Assembly (NCBI GenBank): GCA_003001795.1
Contig: PVNI01000025.1
Coordinates: 1-64,000, forward strand
Direction of reading: 5' to 3'
Source: Actinomadura viridilutea
Lineage (GTDB): Bacteria; Actinomycetota; Actinomycetes; Streptosporangiales; Streptosporangiaceae
DNA: 64,000 nucleotides
The position numbers and the translations under genes were made by a program. The notes under the pieces are model-generated. The model was not told the origin of the DNA. It saw only the letters and a program-made list of their open reading frames with translations, and made no database searches. Of this stretch, positions 24,574 to 32,629 are shown piece after piece. Positions within the stretch are counted from its first letter, which is position 1. Each line of letters opens with the position of its first letter.

Positions 24574-25152
24574 GTGAGCAGCGCACCGGAACTGACCACC
24601 CCACGGCTGCGGCTGCGACGCTGGCGCGACAGCGACCGCCCCGCCTTCGCGGACCTCAACGCCGATCCGCAGGTCATGCGGTACTTCCCCGCCGCTCTGA
24701 CCCGAGCCGAGAGCGACGCCCTCATCGACCGCATCGAAACCCACTTCGACCGGCACGGCTTCGGCCTGTGGGCGATCGAGCACACCGCCACCGGCGCGTT
24801 CCTCGGCTTCACCGGCCTGTCGACGGCCGACTTCCACGCCCACTTCACCCCAGCCGTCGAGATCGGCTGGCGGCTGGCCCGCCACGCCTGGGGCCGCGGC
24901 TACGCCACCGAGGCCGCCCGGAGCGCCCTCGCCCACGGCTTCACCGCCGCCGGCCTGAGCGAGATCGTGTCGTTCACCGCCGTCCCCAACCAGCGCTCCC
25001 AAGCCGTCATGCGCCGCCTCGGCATGACCCGCGACCCCCGCGACGACTTCGACCACCCCGCCCTGCCCGCCGGGCACCCGCTGCGCCGCCACGTCCTGTA
25101 CCGCCTCACCGCCCGCCAATGGGCGACCTGCGCAGGCACCCAAGGCATATGA
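24574..25152 (+). CDS. GNAT family N-acetyltransferase (RimJ/RimL type)
   Basis: A 192-residue acetyltransferase. It opens with LTTPRLRLRRW, typical of the RimJ/RimL subfamily. The acetyl-CoA site is seen in RLARHAWGRGYATEAARSAL (R-x-x-G-x-G/A motif, ~100-120), and NQRSQAVMRRLGM matches the NxxSxxVxxKLGF motif. The substrate is unknown; candidates are protein N-termini or small amines. The GTG start at 24574 puts the family motif at residue 8; the frame is open to 24490. Confidence 0.85.
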   Translation: MSSAPELTTPRLRLRRWRDSDRPAFADLNADPQVMRYFPAALTRAESDALIDRIETHFDRHGFGLWAIEHTATGAFLGFTGLSTADFHAHFTPAVEIGWRLARHAWGRGYATEAARSALAHGFTAAGLSEIVSFTAVPNQRSQAVMRRLGMTRDPRDDFDHPALPAGHPLRRHVLYRLTARQWATCAGTQGI

Positions 25153-25171
25153 CCTGCCCCAGCCGCGTACG

Positions 25172-25819
25172 GTGAAGGCCATGGACGCGTTGATCCCGCG
25201 CCCTCGGACCGAACCCGCCCCCGGCGTGGTGCACCTGCCCGGCTGGCTCGACACCGCGCAGCAGCGGGAACTGGTCGAGGCCTGCCGCCAGTGGGCGCGT
25301 CCCCCGGCCGGGATGCGGCGCATCCGCATGCCCGGCGGCGGCGTCATGTCGGTGCGGACGGTGTGCCTGGGATGGCACTGGGAGCCGTACCGCTACGTGC
25401 GCCATGTCGACGGCGAACGGGTCAAGCCGTTCCCCGACTGGCTGGCCGACCTCGGCCGCCGCGCCGTCGCCGACGCCTACGGCGACCACGGCGGGTACCG
25501 GCCCGACGTGGCGCTGGTCAACTTCTACGACGCGGCGGCCTCGATGGGGCTGCACCAGGACCGCGACGAACGCAGCCCCGCCCCCGTGGTCTCGCTGAGC
25601 CTGGGCGACACCGGAATCTTCCGCCTCGGCAACACCCGCGGCCGCGGCCGCCCCTGGCAGGACCTGCCGTTGGAATCCGGTGACCTGCTGGTGTTCGGCG
25701 GACCCTCCCGCATGGTCTACCACGGCATCACCAAGATCCTCCCCGGGACGGGGCCGAGCGACATAGGTCTCACCCACGGTCGCCTCAACATCACACTCCG
25801 CGAAAGCGGCCTGCCCTAG
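25172..25819 (+). CDS. alkB: Alpha-ketoglutarate-dependent dioxygenase AlkB
   Basis: A 215-residue Fe(II)/2-oxoglutarate dioxygenase that repairs alkylated bases (1-methyladenine, 3-methylcytosine) by oxidative demethylation. Iron ligands are His128 and Asp130 (GLHQDRDE) and His184 (MVYHGI). 2-Oxoglutarate contacts are NFYD near 117-120 and Arg204/Arg210 (GRLNITLR). The N-terminus matches actinobacterial AlkB (DALIPRPRTE). An ATG at 25181 is an equally possible start. It sits 19 bases after the acetyltransferase stop and is likely cotranscribed. Confidence 0.9.
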   Translation: MKAMDALIPRPRTEPAPGVVHLPGWLDTAQQRELVEACRQWARPPAGMRRIRMPGGGVMSVRTVCLGWHWEPYRYVRHVDGERVKPFPDWLADLGRRAVADAYGDHGGYRPDVALVNFYDAAASMGLHQDRDERSPAPVVSLSLGDTGIFRLGNTRGRGRPWQDLPLESGDLLVFGGPSRMVYHGITKILPGTGPSDIGLTHGRLNITLRESGLP

Positions 25820-25883
25820 CGGCTGTGTTGTTGGTGTAGTGGTCGGTAGGAGGTGTTTGAGTGTGGGTGCCTCTTACCCCGCA

Positions 25884-25899
25884 CCTTGACAATGTAAGG
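25884..25899. promoter_or_regulatory. Palindrome copy A, CCTTGAC-AAT-GTAAGG
   Basis: An imperfect inverted repeat with a 3-base centre, located between convergent alkB and erm and ending directly before the erm stop codon. It is one of four copies of CCTTkACnnnGTAAGG in the window. Confidence 0.5.
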
Positions 25900-25900
25900 T

Positions 25901-26788
25901 TCAGGTGGAGCGGGTAGCGGCGGAAGCGCCGTCCCCGTCGCGGACGGGCGGCAGCCCGTGCAGCACGCGGAACAGGCGGACCCACTGGTCCGGGTGCACG
26001 AACGCCACCACCGTGTGCCGCTCCACCCCTGCAGCGCGCAACGCCGCGTCCACCCTCCCCCGCGGATGCTCGCGCTGCAGCGAGGCCCGCAGCGTGCCGC
26101 CCACCCCCGAGAAGCCGAGTGCCACGCACCGCCGGTAGTCGGCTAGCGCCGACGCCGGCAGCAGCGGCCGCGCGCGGCGCTCCAACCGCAGGATCGCCGA
26201 GTCGACCCGCGGCACCGGGCGGAACAGCTCGCGGCCGAACCGCTCCCCCAGCCGCCACTCGAACAGCGGCCACGACTGCACGGTCACCAGGCTCCAGCGG
26301 CCGTAGTCACCCGTGCGCTTGCGCGCGTACTCCAGCTGGGTCAGCAGCGTCGCCGATGTCAGGCCCGGTGCGCGCAGACACCACCGGACGATCGGAGATG
26401 TCACCGAATACGGGATGTTGCCCGCCACGGCGAACGGGCCGCGCGGTGGACGCGCCCGCAGGAAGTCGCCGCGCACGCACCGCACGTTGGGCAGGTCGGC
26501 GCACCGTTCACGCAGCCGTCCGGCCAGCACCGGGTCGATCTCGTAGGCGATGACATGGGTCCCGCACGCGGCCAGCGCGGCGGTCAGCCGCCCGTCCCCC
26601 GCGCCGACCTCGACCACCAGGTCACGGGGACGGGCGCCCACGGCTCGCACAAGCCGGTCGATGGCGTGCGGGTGGGCCAGGAAGTTCTGGCCCAGAATGC
26701 GGCGGGCGCGGTCGCGTGCGGTCCGCGGTCCCTGGCGGCGCGGACCCGCCGAGTCGGCAGAGGCGCGTGGCGTGGAGTCTCGGTTCAT
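25901..26788 (-). CDS. erm: 23S rRNA (adenine-N6)-methyltransferase, Erm family
   Basis: A 295-residue Rossmann-fold methyltransferase. It has the substrate-entry LGQNFL (32-37), SAM motif I EVGAGDGRLT (60-69) and catalytic NIPYSVTSPI (124-133). The LEYARKRTGDYGRWSLVTVQSWPLFEW block distinguishes Erm from the housekeeping KsgA. It would methylate A2058 of 23S rRNA, giving macrolide-lincosamide-streptogramin resistance. The ATG at 26788 follows CGGAGGA; the frame is open farther upstream. It is preceded by a 311-base leader region with a possible leader ORF and hairpin. Confidence 0.9.
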   Translation of the reverse strand: MNRDSTPRASADSAGPRRQGPRTARDRARRILGQNFLAHPHAIDRLVRAVGARPRDLVVEVGAGDGRLTAALAACGTHVIAYEIDPVLAGRLRERCADLPNVRCVRGDFLRARPPRGPFAVAGNIPYSVTSPIVRWCLRAPGLTSATLLTQLEYARKRTGDYGRWSLVTVQSWPLFEWRLGERFGRELFRPVPRVDSAILRLERRARPLLPASALADYRRCVALGFSGVGGTLRASLQREHPRGRVDAALRAAGVERHTVVAFVHPDQWVRLFRVLHGLPPVRDGDGASAATRST

Positions 26789-27099
26789 CGTGGATGTCCT
26801 CCGCGGCCGGACACGCCGCAGCCAGGCCGCGCAGGACGCCGTCACCGACGGCGCGAACGCGAGGGCGGGGCGCGACCGGCCAGACGGGACGGGCGCACAG
26901 GCCCGTCCGGATGGGTCGACAACAGGCCGGTCCCGGCCCTGGACATCCGGACACCACGAAGAAACGCGCAGGCGCGGAGACACCACGGTGCGGCACCGCA
27001 CGTAGAGCCAGTCGCGCGGCACGCGACGGCATCAGAACACACGGTGCGGCGCGCCGCCGAGAACGCGGATCGGCGCGCGGAAGAGAATCAGGTGTCAGA
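26789..27099 (-). other. erm 5' leader region
   Basis: No conserved protein is seen here. On the minus strand it is the transcribed leader between the small leader ORF and erm, with a strong hairpin at 26887-26908 and other GC-rich pairing potential. Confidence 0.45.
26887..26908 (-). promoter_or_regulatory. Hairpin in erm leader
   Basis: GGACGGGC (26887-26894) pairs perfectly with GCCCGTCC (26901-26908) around a 6-base loop, about 100 bases before the erm ATG. It is a candidate attenuator stem. There is no T-run. Confidence 0.45.
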
Positions 27100-27213
27100 T
27101 CAAGCGGCGGCGCGACGGCCCGGCAGGTCCAGAGCCGGACGCCCCTCACGCGGCCGCCAGTACATGACGGCGCCGCGGACAAGGGCGCCGTCGAAGCAGG
27201 TCATAGCTGCCAT
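27100..27213 (-). CDS. Putative leaderless leader peptide upstream of erm
   Basis: A 37-codon ORF, MAAMTCFDGALVRGAV followed by a YWRPREGRP-type end. Its ATG (27213) lies 7 bases after a TAGGAT -10 element, so transcription should begin at or next to the ATG and translation would be leaderless. Leader peptides that sense macrolide-stalled ribosomes are known for actinomycete erm genes. Here the role is inferred from position and promoter, not from conserved sequence. Confidence 0.4.
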   Translation of the reverse strand: MAAMTCFDGALVRGAVMYWRPREGRPALDLPGRRAAA

Positions 27214-27220
27214 GCCGGCG

Positions 27221-27258
27221 ATCCTAGGGGACACGGCGCCACCCGCCCAACAGAATTT
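27221..27258 (-). promoter_or_regulatory. WhiB7-like promoter for the erm leader
   Basis: Minus strand: TTGGGC (27250-27245), 18-base spacer, TAGGAT (27226-27221), with an AT-rich patch AAATT (27258-27254) just upstream of the -35. An AT patch immediately upstream of the -35 is the recognised feature of WhiB7-dependent resistance promoters. Confidence 0.5.
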
Positions 27259-27402
27259 CCGCCCGGGTACTTCTCTCCCGAAGCAAAGAAAGCTGCAGGT
27301 CACACGCTGATCCCCGCGGCGCACGGAGGATTCGAGACACGGTGAGAGAGCTCCACGTCATCTGGAGAAGGAGCGCCTTGTTGGTGGCGCGCCGGCCGGG
27401 CC

Positions 27403-29067
27403 TTACAGCAGGTCGAGGACCGCCTTGTGCGCGGCCTTGCGCATCGCGGCGTGCAACGCGGCGTTGGCGTCCCGGTCGGTGCGGGCCTCCACGATCCGCA
27501 GCCCGTCGCCCGCGATCGCCTTCGGCAGGTCGGCCGCCGCCTCCAGCAGCCGGTACGGAACCCCGTGCGCCGCCGCAACATGCTCCAGGTCCACGCCGTG
27601 CGGGGTGCCGAACACCCGCTCGAACGGCCCGTCCAGCGACGCCTGCGGAAGCAGCGAGAAGATGCCCCCGCCGCGGTTGTTCACCACCACGATCGCCAGG
27701 TCGGGACGACGCTCGTCCGGCCCCAGGATCAGCCCGTTCTGGTCGTGCAGGAACGCCAGATCCCCCAGCAGCGCGTACGAGCGGCCGCTGTGCGCCAACG
27801 CCGCGCCCATCGCCGTCGACACCAGTCCGTCGATGCCGCTGGCGCCCCGGTTGGACAGCACGCGGACGCCGCGGCGCGGCCGCATCACCTGGTCCAGATC
27901 CCGGATCGGCATGCTCGCCGAGCTGAACAGCAGCGACCCGCTCGGCAGCGCCGCCACCAGGTCCCGCGCCAGCCGCGGCTCGGTCACCTGCGGCGAGTCG
28001 TCCAGCACCGCGTCCACGGCCGCCGCGGCCGCCCGGTCGGCCCGCCGCCACGACCGCAGCCACCCGTCGTCCCCCGACAGCACCGGGATCTCCACGTCCT
28101 GCGCCACCTGCGTGGCCGACCGCACCGGGTCCGGCCACCGCGACAGGTCCGGCGCCAGCACGATGTGCTCCTCGGCGCGGCGCAGCAGCGACAGCAGCGG
28201 ACGCGACAGGCTCGGCTTGCCCAGCGTCACCACCACGTCCGGGCGGTGCCGCTCCACGAACTCCGGCACCCCGAGCAGGAAGTGGTGCGCCGACATCGCG
28301 TTGTCACCGTAGCGGGCGTTGCCGCTGGGCTCCGACAGCACCGGCCACCCCGCCATGGACGCGGCCGCCACGTACCGTTTGACGTTCACCGCGCCGTCGC
28401 CGACCACCAGCACGCCGCGCCGCGTCGGCGGCACGTGCAGCACCGAGCCCGGCGTGGACGCGCGCACCTTCGTCCACGCCCCGGTGGCGTCGCCGTCCAG
28501 CGGCTCGCACCACGAGTCGTCGCCGTCGGGGATCAGCGGCTCGCGGAACGCCACGTTCACGTGCACCGGGCCCGGGTGCGGCGCCTGCGCCAGGCCCCAC
28601 GCCCGGCTGGTCACCGACCGCCAGTACGCCACCATCCCGGGGCGGTTCTCCGGCACGCCCAGCTCGAAGCTCCACCGGGCGGCCGTCCCGTACAGCTTGA
28701 TCTGGTCGATGGTCTGGTTGGCGCCGGTGTCGCGCAGCTCCGGCGGACGGTCGGCGGTCAGCACGATCATCGGCACGCCCGCCTGGTGCGCCTCGATGAC
28801 CGCCGGGTGGAAGTTGGCCGCGGCCGTCCCGGACGTGCACACCACGGCCGCCGGACGCCCCGATCTTTTGGCCAGTCCCAGCGCCAGGAACGACGCCGAC
28901 CGCTCGTCGATCCGCACGTGCAGCCGCAGGCGGCCCGCCACCGCCGCCTCGTGCAACGCCAGCGCCAGCGGCGCCGACCGCGACCCCGGCGCCAGCACCG
29001 CGTCGGTCATGCCGCACCGCACCAGCTCGTCGACCAGCACCGTGGCCAGCGCGGTCGCCGGATTCAT
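27403..29067 (-). CDS. menD: 2-succinyl-5-enolpyruvyl-6-hydroxy-3-cyclohexene-1-carboxylate synthase
   Basis: A 554-residue thiamine-diphosphate enzyme that joins isochorismate and 2-oxoglutarate in menaquinone synthesis. Visible motifs are APGSRSAPLALAL near the N-terminus and the catalytic Glu region RIDERSASFLALGLAK. VCTSGTAAANFHPAVIEA and LTADRPPELRDTGANQTIDQ are MenD signatures. The C-terminal ThDP/Mg site is GDLAFLHDQNGL with NNRGGGIFSLLPQ. The ATG at 29067 overlaps the menC stop by one base (TGATG). It is the third gene of menB-menC-menD. Confidence 0.95.
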   Translation of the reverse strand: MNPATALATVLVDELVRCGMTDAVLAPGSRSAPLALALHEAAVAGRLRLHVRIDERSASFLALGLAKRSGRPAAVVCTSGTAAANFHPAVIEAHQAGVPMIVLTADRPPELRDTGANQTIDQIKLYGTAARWSFELGVPENRPGMVAYWRSVTSRAWGLAQAPHPGPVHVNVAFREPLIPDGDDSWCEPLDGDATGAWTKVRASTPGSVLHVPPTRRGVLVVGDGAVNVKRYVAAASMAGWPVLSEPSGNARYGDNAMSAHHFLLGVPEFVERHRPDVVVTLGKPSLSRPLLSLLRRAEEHIVLAPDLSRWPDPVRSATQVAQDVEIPVLSGDDGWLRSWRRADRAAAAAVDAVLDDSPQVTEPRLARDLVAALPSGSLLFSSASMPIRDLDQVMRPRRGVRVLSNRGASGIDGLVSTAMGAALAHSGRSYALLGDLAFLHDQNGLILGPDERRPDLAIVVVNNRGGGIFSLLPQASLDGPFERVFGTPHGVDLEHVAAAHGVPYRLLEAAADLPKAIAGDGLRIVEARTDRDANAALHAAMRKAAHKAVLDLL

Positions 29068-30026
29068 CAGCGCACCACCCCGATCGCCGGGTCCCCGCCC
29101 AGCACCTCCTGCGCCTCGGCGGCCCGCGCACGCCAGCGGTCCGCCGTCGCGGCGTCGGCCTCGTAGCGTGCCAGCGCCGCCTCCCGCACGCGCGGACGCC
29201 GCACGTCGATCGCGCCGTCCACCGGCGTCAACGGCTCGTCCACCACATCGCCTTCCAGCAGCGACAGCGTCGCCAGCCCGCACGCGTACGGAAGCTCCGG
29301 CAGCGCCGCCGCCAACGCCACGCCCGCGGCCAGGCCGACCGACGTCTCCACCGCGCTGGACACCACCACCGGCAGGCCGCACGCCTCCGCCACCCGCAGC
29401 GCCGCGCGGACCCCGCCCAGCGGCTGCACCTTCAGCACCGCCACGTCCGCCGCCTCGGCGGCGCGGACCTTGAGCGGGTCCTCGGCCCGGCGGATCGACT
29501 CGTCGGCCGCCACCGGCACGTCCACCAATCGCCGTACTCGCGCCAGCTCCTCCAGCGTCGCGCACGGCTGCTCGACGTACTCCAGGTCGAACCGGTCCAG
29601 CCGCCGGATCATCCGCGCCGCGGTGTCGACGTCCCACGCGCCGTTGACGTCCACCCGCACCCGTCCGGACGGGCCCAGCGCGTCGCGCACCGCCTCCACA
29701 CGGGCCAGGTCGTCGTCTTCGCTCTGGCCCGGCTCGGCCACCTTCACCTTCGCCGTCCGGCACCCGGACGCGCGGACGATCTCATGCGCCCGCCCCGGCT
29801 CCACCGCGGGAACCGTCACGTTCACCGGGATCCGGTCGCGCACCGGCGCCGGCCATCCTTCGAACGCCGCCTCCCGCGCCGCCGCGAGCCAACGGGCGCA
29901 CTCGGTCGGACCGTACTCGGCGAACGGTGAGAACTCGCCCCACCCGGCCGGACCCTCGACGAGCACGCCCTCCCGCCGCGTAATGCCGCGAAACCGCGTG
30001 CGCATCGGGATGGCATACACTCGCAC
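29067..30026 (-). CDS. menC: o-Succinylbenzoate synthase
   Basis: A 319-residue enolase-superfamily enzyme that dehydrates SHCHC to o-succinylbenzoate. It has the N-terminal MRTRFRGITRREG and GWGEFSPFAEY, catalytic Lys in the KVKVAE motif, metal ligands in VRVDVNGAWD, EQP and AADES, and a Lys in VLKVQPLGG. The start is taken at GTG 30026 (VRVYAIPM), as in other actinobacterial MenC proteins. It lies 34 bases downstream of menB. Confidence 0.93.
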   Translation of the reverse strand: MRVYAIPMRTRFRGITRREGVLVEGPAGWGEFSPFAEYGPTECARWLAAAREAAFEGWPAPVRDRIPVNVTVPAVEPGRAHEIVRASGCRTAKVKVAEPGQSEDDDLARVEAVRDALGPSGRVRVDVNGAWDVDTAARMIRRLDRFDLEYVEQPCATLEELARVRRLVDVPVAADESIRRAEDPLKVRAAEAADVAVLKVQPLGGVRAALRVAEACGLPVVVSSAVETSVGLAAGVALAAALPELPYACGLATLSLLEGDVVDEPLTPVDGAIDVRRPRVREAALARYEADAATADRWRARAAEAQEVLGGDPAIGVVR

Positions 30027-30060
30027 CGAAATCCGACCCCCTGCCCTACAGCTGGAGCCT

Positions 30061-30975
30061 TTAGTAGTACCACGGGAAACGCGACCAATCGGGGGTGCGC
30101 TTCTCAAGGAACGCGTCGCGGCCCTCGACCGCCTCCTCGGTACCGTAGGCCAGGCGCGTCGCCTCCCCGGCGAACAGCTGCTGCCCCACCAGCCCGTCGT
30201 CGATCAGGTTGAAGGCGTACTTGAGCATCCGCTGAGCCGTCGGGCTCTTGCCGTTGACCTTCCGCGCCCACTCCAGCGCCGTCTTCTCCAGCTCGGCGTG
30301 CGGCACCACCGCGTTCACCATGCCCATCCGGTGCGCGGTCTCGGCGTCGTAGGTCTCGCCCAGGAAGAAGATCTCGCGGGCGAACTTCTGCCCCACCTGC
30401 CGCGCCAGGTACGCCGATCCGAAGCCGCCGTCGAAGCTGGCGACATCGGCGTCGGTCTGCTTGAACCGGGCGTGCTCGCGGCTGGCCAGGGTCAGGTCGC
30501 ACACCACGTGCAGGCTGTGCCCGCCGCCGGCCGCCCAGCCCGGCACCACGCAGATCACCACCTTGGGCATGAACCGGATCAGCCGCTGGCATTCGAGGAT
30601 GTGCAGCCGCCCGGCGCGGGCCGGGTCGATCGTGTCGGCGGTCTCCCCCGACGCGTACCGGTAGCCGTCGCGGCCGCGGATGCGCTGGTCGCCGCCGGAG
30701 CAGAACGCCCAGCCGCCGTCGCGCGGCGACGGGCCGTTGCCGGTCAGCAGCACGCACCCCACGTCGCTGGACATGCGGGCGTGGTCCAGCGCCCGGTACA
30801 GCTCGTCGACGGTGTGCGGGCGGAACGCGTTGCGCACCTCGGGACGGTTGAACGCGATCCGCACCGTCCCCTGGTCGACGGCCCGGTGGTAGGTGATGTC
30901 GGTGAAATCGAAGCCCTCCACCGGCTTCCAGGCGTCCGGGTCGAACAGCTCGGATACCTTGCCAGCCTCTGGCAT
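30061..30975 (-). CDS. menB: 1,4-Dihydroxy-2-naphthoyl-CoA synthase
   Basis: A 304-residue crotonase-family enzyme closing the naphthoquinone ring. Family marks are VRIAFNRPEVRNAFRPHTVDEL, CSGGDQRIRGRDGY (oxyanion hole and active site), VPGWAAGGGHSLHVVCDLTLAS and QTDADVASFDGGFGSAYLARQVG. The end KRTPDWSRFPWYY is the diagnostic MenB C-terminus. First gene of the menB-C-D unit, divergent from menE with about 100 bases between them. Confidence 0.96.
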   Translation of the reverse strand: MPEAGKVSELFDPDAWKPVEGFDFTDITYHRAVDQGTVRIAFNRPEVRNAFRPHTVDELYRALDHARMSSDVGCVLLTGNGPSPRDGGWAFCSGGDQRIRGRDGYRYASGETADTIDPARAGRLHILECQRLIRFMPKVVICVVPGWAAGGGHSLHVVCDLTLASREHARFKQTDADVASFDGGFGSAYLARQVGQKFAREIFFLGETYDAETAHRMGMVNAVVPHAELEKTALEWARKVNGKSPTAQRMLKYAFNLIDDGLVGQQLFAGEATRLAYGTEEAVEGRDAFLEKRTPDWSRFPWYY

Positions 30976-31074
30976 GTGCCCTCTTCCTCATCGGCGTGCG
31001 GATGCGTTGCGCCCCCATTCAACCGCCCCGCCGATTCGAACGTGTTCAGCGGGGTGCTCTAGGCTGGCCGCGTC

Positions 31075-32304
31075 ATGGACAGCACACCGCCCGCCCCGCC
31101 CGTCCCCGCAGGTGACCGCGCCGGTGAGCGGCCGGTGCACGCGGTGCTGCTCCCGCCGGGCGAGCGGCTGTTCCAGGCGTTGGCCGCGGCGCTGGACGGC
31201 ACCGGCCCGGCGATCTGCCCGCTGTCGCCCGACCTTCCGGCCCCCGCGCTGCGCACACTGCTGGACGCGCTGGCCCCGCACGCCGTCGAGACCGCCGACG
31301 GGCTGCGTCCGCGCCGCGGCGAGCACCCGGCGCCGGTCCCGGTCGCCGACGGCACCGCCGTGCTGATCGCCACGTCGGGGTCCACGGGCACCCCCAAGAT
31401 CGTCGAATTGTCCGCGGCGGCGCTGCGGCACTCGGCCGCCGCCTCCCTGGCCCGCATCGGCGCCCGCCCCGGCGACCGCTGGCTGTGCTGCCTGCCCACC
31501 AGCCACATCGCCGGCGTCCAAGTGCTGGTGCGGTCCCTGGTCGCCGGAACCGAACCGGTCATCCTGCCGGGCTTCGACACGGCCGCGTTCGACGCCGCCC
31601 TGGCCGGCGGACGGGCGCGACACACCGCGCTGGTCCCCACCCAGCTGCGGCGCCTGCTGGACGCCGGGGTCGACCTGGCGCGGCTCGGCGTGATCGTGCT
31701 GGGCGGCGCGGCCGCCTCCCCCGCCCTGCTCGACGAGGCCCGCGCGCACGGCGCGCGGATCGTCACCACCTACGGGATGAGCGAGACCTGCGGCGGGTGC
31801 GTCTACGACGGCGTTCCCCTCGACGGCGTCCGCGTCGCGGTCGGCGACGACGGGCGCATCCGCCTGGCCGGGCCGGTGCTGTTCACCGGTTACCGGCTGC
31901 GCCCCGACCTGACCGCGGCGGCCCGCGACGGCGAGTGGTTCGTCGCGCCCGACCTGGGCGTCGTGGAGCCGGACGGGCGGCTGCGCGTGCGCGGCCGCGC
32001 CGACGACGTGATCAACACCGGCGGGGAGAAGGTCGTGGCCGGCGAGGTCGCCGCCGTGCTGGCCCGCCACCCGGCCGTGCGCGACGTGGTCGTGGTGGGC
32101 CGTCCCGACCCGGAGTGGGGCGAGCGCGTCACCGCGGTCGTGGTGCCCGCCGGGCCGCCGCCCACCCTGGACGACCTGCGCGCCTGGGTCCGCGCCGCGA
32201 TGCCCGCCCCCGCCGCGCCGCGCGAGCTGGAGCTGGTGGAGGCGATCCCGCTGCTGCCGTCCGGCAAGCCCGACCGCCAGGCCCTCCGCGGCGCCGTCTC
32301 CTGA
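31075..32304 (+). CDS. menE: o-Succinylbenzoate-CoA ligase
   Basis: A 409-residue AMP-forming ligase that activates o-succinylbenzoate with CoA. It has the P-loop-like LIATSGSTGTPKIVELSA, the adenylate motif TTYGMSETCGGCVYDG, and DLGVVEPDGRLRVRGRADDVINTGGEKV. The C-terminal catalytic Lys is in LLPSGKPDRQAL. It is short for the superfamily because the N-terminal domain is reduced, as is usual for actinobacterial MenE. Divergent from menB; together they supply MenB, C, D and E, while menF and menA/G are not in the window. Confidence 0.93.
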   Translation: MDSTPPAPPVPAGDRAGERPVHAVLLPPGERLFQALAAALDGTGPAICPLSPDLPAPALRTLLDALAPHAVETADGLRPRRGEHPAPVPVADGTAVLIATSGSTGTPKIVELSAAALRHSAAASLARIGARPGDRWLCCLPTSHIAGVQVLVRSLVAGTEPVILPGFDTAAFDAALAGGRARHTALVPTQLRRLLDAGVDLARLGVIVLGGAAASPALLDEARAHGARIVTTYGMSETCGGCVYDGVPLDGVRVAVGDDGRIRLAGPVLFTGYRLRPDLTAAARDGEWFVAPDLGVVEPDGRLRVRGRADDVINTGGEKVVAGEVAAVLARHPAVRDVVVVGRPDPEWGERVTAVVVPAGPPPTLDDLRAWVRAAMPAPAAPRELELVEAIPLLPSGKPDRQALRGAVS

Positions 32305-32629
32305 CCCGCGAGGCGGCCGCGGGGGCGATGCCCGTCGGTGCGTCTCGGTGGTCGGTGGTGGGTGAACTGGCTGGTGAGAGGAGTGTCACAACCCGGCGCC
32401 TTTACGTTGTAAGGTTCGGCTTGGCGGCGAGGGGCGGTCCGGGGCCGGACCCGCCTGCGACGTGGGCGTCCGCGGCCGCGCCGCACCGGTGCCCGCGGCC
32501 GCGGCGGGACGCCTGATCTCGGCCGACGGGAACAGACGGCGCCCCCGCGGCGTTCCGTCTATTGCGCGCGTGCAGCCGCAAGTGCATCTGAGCGTCGCAC
32601 CACACCACGGAAGGGAGGGGGGTGTCCCC
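32305..32629. other. Interval between menE and the sigma factor gene
   Basis: No gene. It holds palindrome copy B (32399-32414), about 215 bases upstream of the sigma factor start, and the sigma gene ribosome site AAGGGAGGGG at about 32611. Confidence 0.55.
32399..32414. promoter_or_regulatory. Palindrome copy B, CCTTTAC-GTT-GTAAGG
   Basis: An inverted repeat with 3-base centre in the sigma factor upstream region. It contains a TAAGGT -10-like hexamer. Second of four copies of the motif. Confidence 0.5.

Noticed and set aside
25901-26788. Housekeeping KsgA (16S rRNA dimethyltransferase) as alternative for erm
   Set aside because: The NIPYSVTSPI motif and the LEYARKRTGDYGRW block are Erm-specific, and the upstream leader/promoter is typical of resistance genes.
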